NCBI GenBank assembly: GCA_021234155.1
Contig: JAJEKV010000305.1
Span: 124,001-188,000 of the forward strand
DNA: 64,000 nucleotides
Origin: Isoetes taiwanensis
Lineage: Eukaryota > Streptophyta > Lycopodiopsida > Isoetales > Isoetaceae
Direction of reading: 5' to 3'
Shown: positions 57,091 to 64,000 of the stretch, in pieces
How the letters are laid out: every line of letters begins with the position of its first letter
How positions within the stretch are numbered: the stretch's first letter is position 1
Notes under the pieces: model-generated
What the model saw: the letters and a program-made list of their open reading frames with translations, nothing else
What the model was told of the DNA's origin: nothing
Database searches by the model: none
Program-made: the position numbers and the translations under genes

Positions 57091-57555
57091 ATGGTGGGCT
57101 TGGAGGAAGTAAGAACTCTTGGAGAGTTCTATGGAGTTGAGAAAAACGTTGGCGATAAAGTTTTTGCTCCAATAGTGAATAAAGAAAAGTTGCTTGAGGA
57201 ATATGGGATTTTTAAGAGACAGGCTACTACTGAATGGTTGGGACGAGGTTTCTTGGACACTTGGAGCATGGTAAGTTGCAATGATGTTTGGAAAGGTAAG
57301 TTTCCTGAGCTCTTAAAAATTGCTATGATTGGGTTGGTTCAATGTTCTTCTACTGCAACATGTGAAAGAGGCTTCAGTCGTCTTAATATCATAAAGAACA
57401 AGTACAGAAATAGACTCAAACGGGATGGCGTTGATGCATTGATCCGTGTAGCTCTAGAGGGCCCTGAACTGGAGGATTATGATTTCAATTCAAGTATTTT
57501 GATGTGGAAAGTTTTTCAAGGACTATCGGCATATCTACACAGGCATCCCTCGTGA
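57091..57555 (+). CDS. hAT transposase C-terminal fragment (dimerisation domain)
   Basis: 154 codons covering the conserved end of hAT transposases. FPELLKIAMIGLVQCSSTAT is followed by CERGFSRLNIIKNKYRNRL (residues about 91-109) and MWKVF, which form the C-terminal dimerisation and RNase H-end region; CERGFS with N-K-RNRL is the recognisable core. The DNA-binding zinc finger and the first acidic catalytic residues are absent, so it cannot be an active transposase. The element's ends enclose it. Upstream at 57060 an intron acceptor-like TTTTTGCTAAGCAG suggests that it was once a 3' exon. Confidence 0.8.
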   Translation: MVGLEEVRTLGEFYGVEKNVGDKVFAPIVNKEKLLEEYGIFKRQATTEWLGRGFLDTWSMVSCNDVWKGKFPELLKIAMIGLVQCSSTATCERGFSRLNIIKNKYRNRLKRDGVDALIRVALEGPELEDYDFNSSILMWKVFQGLSAYLHRHPS

Positions 57556-58023
57556 GGAGCGAGAAGTACTTGTTGATGAGGATATTGATATTGACATGGA
57601 AAAAGACTCTACATAACAAGGTCTCTTGCTTCAAACTTATTTATCATGTAATTCATGATTTAAATTTGCATTAAGTTTTTGAATGACATAACTATTTCTT
57701 TTATTTTATGCCCAATGCATTAAGTGTTTTATAGGTCTTCTAACTTTTAACTGCCTTAATTGAATGGCATAAATATTTCTTTCTTGATATGCGCCTTGCA
57801 TTAAATGTTCTATAAGAGTGCTGATTTTTGTTCTTTCAATATATAAAAGTACTAGTTTGTAATGTGTACACATTCGGTTTAATGGAAAAAATGTAATAGA
57901 TTCCGGTTACAAAATGTAGTAGCAGGAACTTGCCGGATCAAAATTACAAATTCCGGTTCATTGCAGATATAGTAGGAAAATTTCCGTCCAAGATAAAAAA
58001 CTTTGCCCAACACTGTATGGTAC

Positions 58024-58315
58024 AAAGTCAGATAGATAGATTCTATTTTACGTCAGTGGCGCTATACTAACTGCAGATGTTGTGGCCGAGGTAAATGCTT
58101 CTGTCGTCTAAATGCTTCTGTCGTCTGTACCTCGTAGCAGGTGTCTGGGAATATATGCATTATATAGTCAAAAATTTATTTGGGAATCTGACACAGCTTA
58201 CACTTGGCAGCGCCAGAGGCAGCAACATGTTTTTTGCTCCTCTGCACGGTGACCTCTAGGTACTATAACAGGCTTTAAATCCTCCTCTTGGTAAGCCCCC
58301 AACTTCCATTCTTCC
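58024..58315. promoter_or_regulatory. 5' flank of the beta-glucosidase locus
   Basis: A 292-base gap between the hAT target site and the GH1 start codon, containing a TATATAG string at 58153-58160 that could serve as a TATA box. The hAT insertion therefore lies directly in the upstream region of this gene. Confidence 0.35.
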
Positions 58316-60839
58316 ATGGCCAAGCTTGTTTTCATCCTTCTGGGGTTTTTTCGGTTATGCTTAGCATCATCTGTTTTCCAATGCGCCTCAGATGGACCCT
58401 CTGTTTCTCGAAGAGATTTCCCCTGGGTTTGGTTTCGGTACGGGTTTATCAGCTTATCAGGTCTGTTGGCAGATTTCTCTTTGCATTGCTCTTCCCTTTG
58501 CATGCCCTTTACGTTGATCCTCATACTTGATTTTTTCTTTTTAGGTTGAAGGTGCATTAAATGAAGGTGGAAAAGGGCCTACCATAATTGAGAAATTCGC
58601 TCACAAACCAGGTTCTTGTCATTCTTTAAGCTGGTGCTGCTTTGAATCTGATTTGCCACAGTTTCTGATGTATTGTTGGATCAGGAAACGTTTTTGATGG
58701 TAGCAATGCGGATGTTGCTGCTGACCATTACCATCGTTACAAGGTTGCGTTTTAACGTAGATAAAAAAATTAGGCCCCAGTTACTACTTGTTTATTGCTA
58801 ACACAAGTTCCTGCAGGAGGATATCGAGCTGTTAGGTGACTTGGGCATTAATAGCTTTCGGATTTCTATAGCTTGGACACGCATTTTGCCAGGTTTTCCC
58901 TTTTATCCTAAAGCGTACATGTTTTCTATCCTCCTGTCTGCCATCGTTTGTATTGGGTTTCTTCACAACACAATTTTATAATTGTACTTCATACTGATGA
59001 TCTTGATGTTGCTATATATCAATTGTACATTTTGTTCCCTTTTGTAAATTTACTAACAAATCACGACTTACCGGTGCTCCTGGTACAGAGTGATGAGGAG
59101 GTCCAGTAAACCTAGAGGGCATGAGGCACTATAATGAGCGGATAAACAGCTTATTGAAAAAAGGTATTTAGTATCTTAAAATCTTGCAGCATAATTTTAA
59201 AAGTCTGTGATTCTCATTTCTGTGATTTGAGGTTCATAGGCATCCAATCGATGTGACCATAAGTCATTGGGATCTGCCAGTTGCACTGGAAGAAGCATAT
59301 GGAGGCTGGTTAAGTCCAAACATCATGCATGCTTACCTGTCATTTAAAAAAGATTTCAATCACCTTATCCAGTCCCTCAAGAATTTGTATTTTTTCTTTC
59401 AGTAAGGACGTTACTGCATATGCCAAAGTATGTTTTGAAGCATTTGGTGAGCATGTCAAAGACTGGATGACATTCAATGAGCCTAATATACTGGCATCCA
59501 TGGGATATAACATTGGAATACTTCCACCCCAATGATGCTCTTTCACGCCTATGCTGCGCTGATGGAAATTCGACAGTCGAGCCTTATATTGTTCATCATA
59601 ATATGCTGCTTTGCCCATGCTGCTATTGTCAAGCTATACAGGAACAGTTCCAGGTGAGTTCTTAACTAAAAGGTGGAAATGGTAGTTTTTTAAGACAACT
59701 GACACACTATTGCTCATTATATCATGATACAGGCAAAATAAAGGGGGTACATAGGCATCATTTTTTAGGCAAGATGGATGGAGCCACTTACTAATTCAGC
59801 CGAAGATATAGAAGCAGCACAAAGAGGCATTGATTTTGAACTTGGATGGTAAGATCAAATAACTATGACCAAGAAAACAGTAACTGAAGCTTTTATATAC
59901 TTTCAATGCAGGGAATGCATCCTGTAATTTTTGGAGATTATCCTCCCATAATGCGTAAGAGGGTTGGAGACCGTCTCCCAAGATTTACCAATAAAGAATC
60001 TTCCTTGATAAAAGGTTCTGTAGATTTTGTTGGACTTAATCACTACACGTCTGTTTATGCTACAAATAATCCACCTTATGATGCCGAAGGCAAATCAGCT
60101 CCAGCTCAAGATGTTCACATTCAGACCACATGTACACTATGATTTTATAAGATCTTTTAGCAAATTTATTTGTGATTTTTCAAACTAATTGTGATGTTCC
60201 TGCAGCAATCAAGAACGGAGTTCCTATTGGACTGACTGTAAGTGTGTGGCCACTGCATTTAGACAATGCTGATCTGACCATGCTGTATAGTGATGCAAAA
60301 TGTTTCTTATAGGTGTATGACTTCAACGTTGTTCCTTGGGGTATCTGGAGGCTTCTTAATTACACCAAAATGCATTACAATAATGTGCCGATTGTGATCA
60401 CAGAAAATGGTAGGAGCCTCAGGTTTGTGTTGATTATCAAACTCCAAATTTCATCTAATATCTTCTGCATTTTGCAGGCATTGCTGATATGAACTTGCCA
60501 TTATTTTTCTCAGGCAATGTCTTGGAGGACAGGTTGAGAATTACATACCTTGAGGGTTATATCAAATGCTTGAAGGCTGCACTAAGGTAAGGGTATTTTT
60601 GGTACAGAAAGGCCTGCAAGGTCCCTCATATTGGCCTGCACTTTCAGGGATGGAGCAAATGTTAAAGGATACATGACTTGGTCATTTTGGATAGCTGGGA
60701 ATGGTTTGCTGGGTATGTGTGGAGATACGGATTGTTTTATGTGGATCAGACAGACGATCTGAAGAGACACCCTAAACAGTCAGCGGTATGGTACAAAAAG
60801 TTCCTTACAGGAAATTATACAAATCATGCAAGCTTTTGA
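58316..60839 (+). pseudogene. GH1 beta-glucosidase, about 13 exons, several frame breaks
   Basis: The order of blocks matches plant family 1 beta-glucosidases. There is a signal peptide (MAKLVFILLGFFRLCLASS), then GFGFGTGLSAYQ | VEGALNEGGKGPTIIEKFAH | GNVFDGSNADVAADHYHRYK | EDIELLGDLGINSFRISIAW | GGPVNLEGMRHYNERI | HPIDVTISHWDLPVALEEAY. Next come DWMTFNEP with the acid/base Glu (about 59470), GNSTVEPYIVHHNMLL, AHAAIVKLYRNS, WMEPLTNSAEDIEAAQRGID, MRKRVGDRLPRF, DFVGLNHYTSVYA, VVPWGIWRLLNYT, VITENG with the nucleophile Glu (about 60405), [12 protein letters not shown] and [20 protein letters not shown]. Clear exons include 58545-58611, 58685-58743, 58817-58892, 60313-60409, 60478-60586 and 60648-60839. 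Frame is lost in exon 1 (C-run 58420-58423), at the fifth-sixth exon join, twice in the TFNEP exon with a TGA for Arg near 59534, and at the T-run 60685-60688. Intact members hydrolyse glucosides in the apoplast or vacuole. Confidence 0.85.
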
Positions 60840-61564
60840 CTTCAAAAGAAAGCATAGGCACCGTTTGCAAGTTTAACCACCATTAAATCTAATGTAAAAA
60901 CGTGTTTGACAAACAATTATTAATCTGTTTAGGCTATTGCATAAGAAAATGAAACATAATCCTTTACTGCATATCTTCGAACACACAATCCTCCAAAATT
61001 CCACATTCGAAGGTCAATAGGCGCTAATCTTGTTGGGGAGCAGGCAATAGACGTAACGCAATCTTCGAGATTTTAGGAGCTACCTATATGGCGGGAAGTG
61101 TCAAATACTGTTAAAAACAACTACCATTACTTCTTCCACAATAAAATCTAGTCCGGTCTTCTCGAGGGTAGTAAATGCTTCTTCCACAATAAAATCTAGT
61201 CCGTTGGTCTCATTCGTGTCAAGATCCAGAGGGTAGTAAATGTTGCTGCTGCAAAAGGCGGAAAGAATCCCTTTTGACACTTAAGTTGCTTATAGCATCC
61301 ACATCCTCTCCCGTCGGATGCTTTAGCATCGCTAGTGGAATCACACAAAAGAAAATAAATTTTGAATAGTCCAATGCGATTGGCTCATCTTCAACTTTTA
61401 GGCATCAATTGACAACAGTGGAATCTCGATGTTATATCACGACCTTCCTCCAGACCGATAGCCTTATATGTCAATCCCTTCTTTAGATCAGTAGGTAGGT
61501 CCCTTCTTTAGGTCAGTAGGTAGGTTGTTGGGAGCTCTCAAATGCAAGGTTCCAAACCTTGACA
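60840..61564. other. Spacer and probable copia LTR
   Basis: No gene. A CTTCTTCCACAATAAAATCT unit is duplicated at about 61130-61205, and an AGGTAGG-type 25-base unit at about 61475-61525. The part up to AACCTTGACA (61564) directly precedes a primer site and so is probably the 5' LTR of the next element; its start was not found. Confidence 0.45.
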
Positions 61565-62593
61565 TGGTATCAGAGCAGGAAAAGAGTTATTGGGACTAAC
61601 TGCTCAAGAACTTATTTCTTGTGGGATCAGTGGGAAATTCAAAATAGAAAGTCATGAAGCATGGTTTGAAGCTACAACCTCGATAGACCAGGAAGATCTT
61701 GGTCATGAAAATCAAGTGGGGGACTTGTTGATGTTCATGGTGAAGCTAGTGGAGACAGTGGAGATCTATGGCAATCTTGAAGAGGGAAATCCTGTGAGAA
61801 AGATCTATGGTGATTTTAGGAGGAGGAAGGAAGGAAGGAAGAAACTTTTAATGTCCACGGAACCCAATCGGGTTATGGGACCACAAGTACAAAACGGATC
61901 AAGTCCCTAACAGAACAAGGACCTAAGCCCACGTAACGTAAAACCATAATCACCATGGCCCGTGATTAAAACCACATGGAAAAAATCGTTGCCGGGGATG
62001 ACTACGCATCCAAAAATCCATGCTATTGCAAGAAGCAATAAGCATACCTCCAACGTATTAAAACTTCACCAAACGCCGGAACCGTGAACCTCCTTCACAA
62101 CTGGTGTCGGAAAACCGACGCCCCAACGCCAATCGCCTGCACGCCAGTGGAAGGCGGCGCCGAGAAACCGCCGTGGAAACGCCTGGAGGAGGTGCCTCTC
62201 ACTAAAGCCCAACCGATCCGTGCATGTCTCGTGCACATACGTGCACGCCCAGTGTGCGCCACCCATCACCGTTTCCGGGGCGCCCATCCATCACTACGCC
62301 TGCATTAAATCGGCGGCGCCCAAAGCGCCAGCAAAGGCGGTCGCCTGGGCCAGTAAAGCGCTAGGGGGAGGGAAAGAGGAGGAGGAACCTAATAGTGTGA
62401 AGATCTATAGTGATGTTGAAATGAGGAAGATTTATGGCGATCTTGAAGACGGGAATCCTATGAGAAAATCTATGGTGATCTTAGAAAGAGGAGGAACCAA
62501 ATGCGTAAAGATCTATTGTTATTTTGAAAATGGAATAGATACATGGCAATCTTGTAAGCAGTTGAAGTGGCAGGATTGCCTTTGCTGGATTAA
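61565..62593 (+). mobile_element. LTR retrotransposon 5' region, interrupted by a LINE insertion
   Basis: TGGTATCAGAGC (61565-61576) is the copia-type tRNA-iMet primer site. After it, a gag-like frame begins MGLTAQELISCGISGKFKIE, with DLLMFMVKLVETVEIYGNLE. It contains a repeated KIYGDLEDGNP(M/V)RK peptide, seen before the LINE insertion (61770-61830) and again after it (62398-62550). The flanks of the insertion share an AGGAGGAGGAA-type direct repeat. No pol region lies downstream in the window. Confidence 0.55.
61837..62385 (-). mobile_element. Minus-strand LINE-tailed insertion, GC-rich body
   Basis: Read on the minus strand, it ends CCGTGGACATTAAAAGTTTC followed by (TTCC)n, the same terminus and tail as the LINE at 43980. 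The body (62060-62375) is much richer in GC than anything else in the window, with CGCCGGCGCC-like words, and has only weak frames (62066-62287 minus). It may be a 5'-truncated LINE or a non-autonomous element that borrows the LINE 3' end. GGAGGAGGAA-like duplications at both sides fit a target-site duplication. Confidence 0.65.
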
Positions 62594-62715
62594 GAATTGA
62601 ATTGAATTGAATTCATTTTTATCGTCCGCATAGACCAACGACATATGGGACCCAATCAAACACAACAAATGTATTACTGCCAGGATTAAAAAAACTTGAG
62701 GAAAAAACCTTGGCA
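62594..62715 (-). mobile_element. LINE 3'-end fragment with (AATTC)n tail
   Basis: On the minus strand: TACTGCCAAGGTTTTTTCC, GATTGGGTCCCATATGTCGT, TGGTCTATGCGGACGATAAA and then TTCAATTCAATTC. It is closely related to the 3' UTR at 23285-23450 and has the same tail unit as the LINE at 40262. It is extremely 5'-truncated. Confidence 0.75.
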
Positions 62716-62726
62716 GTTATAAGAAT

Positions 62727-62890
62727 CCTATTGTTTAAATTTGGATTTTCCGGTTTGAAGGAAAACTTTTTGGATTTTTCTTTAGCCAGATTTACTAAGA
62801 TTTTGAGATTTTATTGGGGAATTTAGATGCCGGGGAAAAATCCCGATTTCCAAAAATTGGAGATGCATTTTTTGCTATGATTTCTAAACT
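62727..62890. repeat. Dispersed repeat copy C
   Basis: Starts CCTATTGTTTAAATTTGGAT and continues with AAAACTTTTTGGATTTTTCT and a GCCGGGGAAAAATCCC block, in line with copies A (4736) and B (44941). It begins about ten bases beyond a LINE fragment. Confidence 0.55.
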
Positions 62891-63316
62891 TTGCCTTATC
62901 TGTTCTGAGGCTTCAGCATTGCAGCCGTCGAAGTGTGCATGTTAGCCATATGGATTGGCATGCTTTTATATTTTTGCATTCGGTTCTTCAGATGGGAGAT
63001 CCGATTACATCACCATGTTTTTGACCTTCATCAAACGTCAGATGTGCTGAGGCGATTGCATGGATTTGCCCCTTCCCACTGATATGCCGCCGCCAGGTTC
63101 ATCCTTTTCTTATCTTATATTTTCTTCATCTCAATTAGGAGCACTTGATTTGTTGAAGACACACTCTGAATCGGCTTTATGCAGGTGTGCAGTGACTTGA
63201 TTTTGTGCAGGTAAACGTAGGTGATCTGAAGAGAAGCATAATCTTGATTCGGGCAGTGCCGAACTAAGGGTGTCTGAGGCCAAGATTTGACAAGCTCCAA
63301 ATTTGACAAGCTCCAA
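62891..63316. other. No gene recognised
   Basis: Possibly more of the copy C family. A CCAAATTTGACAAGCTCCAA-type short duplication lies at 63290-63316, just at the edge of the next repeat. Confidence 0.4.
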
Positions 63317-64000
63317 ATCTTATTGTTATATGAAATATATATTGTGATTCTCAGTAGAATGGGGCTTGGTTGGATATGCAGGATAGGGTTATAGTTGTAA
63401 GCTATGACTGCCTTTTAGATGTGAGCATATCATAAACCATATAGTAGAGATGATCTTGGATATGCAAAATAGGCTTTCTAACCTATGCACAGCTTCTAGA
63501 TGTGAGCAAAGATCGGCGGGTTTCTTCCATGCACCACACTTACGCCTATTTGATCAATTTATGGGATGTGCAAAAATATATTTTATTTTGGATCTATGTG
63601 GACATGCATGTTCTATCTTATATTGAATTTTGTCATGGAGTTATGCCACCAATTGTATGCAACTTGATTGTCGGGAAGTATTATTTAATTGATAGAATTA
63701 TGTAGTTTTTGTGGAAAAGCTAGGTTTGTCAAGGAGTTCATCACCGTTTTGTGTAACTTTCGACCGGTAGAAGTATTATATAATTGATAAGATTGTGTAG
63801 TTTTTTGTGGAAAATCTGGCTTTGCATGTTCAATTAGAACACATGTTTGCTTTTCAACTTTGCATATAATAAGGCCATTTATTGGACTTGGAATATTACT
63901 CCTTGAGATCTTAGAATAGCAGGAGCAGGAACATGAATGATAATTCTCCAGTTTAAAAATTTAAGAATGTAAGCTCTCTCCTATTACAGCACTATAGCGT
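63317..64000 (+). repeat. Dispersed repeat, copy 2 (runs off the window)
   Basis: Nearly identical to 46963-47645, with a few substitutions and short indels near 63510 and 63740. It starts abruptly at ATCTTATTGTTATATGAAAT and continues to the last base of the window. Confidence 0.85.

Larger units (their letters stand above)
56357..58015 (+). mobile_element. hAT transposon, internally deleted, with 8-bp target duplication
   Basis: The left end CACGGTTGGGCAAATTCCGG and the right end (read inverted) CAGTGTTGGGCAAAGTTTTT are imperfect inverted repeats. Both sides are flanked by TATGGTAC (56349-56356 and 58016-58023), an exact 8-bp duplication as made by hAT transposases. TTCCGG/TTCCG words recur next to both ends and are likely transposase-binding repeats. 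Only the C-terminal part of a transposase remains (57091-57555). A smaller hAT element is inserted at 56698. Confidence 0.92.

Overview
This window is nuclear DNA of a land plant with a large, repeat-rich genome. The evidence is a spliced PPD1-type thylakoid-lumen PsbP protein, a five-exon Mediator MED7 gene, a many-exon GH1 beta-glucosidase, copia elements with the plant initiator-tRNA-Met primer site, and hAT, Mutator-like, Helitron and LINE pieces. Gene spacing and the amount of decayed transposon suggest a fern- or gymnosperm-like genome, but the sequence does not settle the species.

Layout. 0-9.5 kb: no convincing gene; a foldback element (1.10-1.52 kb), a 1.45-kb AATCT-type tandem array (2.1-3.56 kb), a Mutator-like MITE with perfect 59-bp ends (7.68-8.07 kb) and a palindrome-rich array (8.95-9.46 kb). 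9.9-12.8 kb: intact PPD1, then a decayed ORF with caspase-type p20/p10 motifs, then a decayed L34e-superfamily membrane protein. 13.9-16.1 kb: an inverted repeat with arms over 1 kb and a spacer of about 50 bases. 18.17-18.72 kb: a miniature LTR element whose LTRs each carry a tRNA-Ala-like sequence. 20-24 kb: LINE fragments, a (GT)n tract and a CACTA-like end. 27.8-30.7 kb: MED7 (minus) head-to-head with a small one-helix membrane protein gene (plus), 142 bases between start codons. 32.1 kb: a Tourist-like MITE. 34.4-35.3 kb: a broken LEA-2/NHL gene. 38.3-44.0 kb: two degenerate LINE copies with microsatellite tails. 44-56 kb: mostly unassigned DNA, local duplications, a self-complementary hexamer repeat, a Helitron 3' end, a copia fragment and inverted repeats. 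56.36-58.02 kb: a hAT element with a second hAT element nested inside, both bounded by 8-bp target duplications. 58.3-60.8 kb: a GH1 beta-glucosidase gene with several reading-frame breaks. 61.5-64 kb: copia remains interrupted by minus-strand LINE insertions, then a second copy of a repeat also found at 47 kb.

Three genes look intact (PPD1, MED7, the small membrane protein). They serve unrelated housekeeping roles (photosystem I assembly, transcription, unknown organelle or membrane role) and do not form a pathway. The most unusual items are the caspase-like ORF, the tRNA-bearing miniature LTR element and the long inverted repeat. Short near-perfect tandem duplications of 20-60 bp recur through the window. 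Several of the frame breaks in the GH1, LEA-2 and L34e loci fall in short homopolymers, so decay and sequencing error must be told apart.
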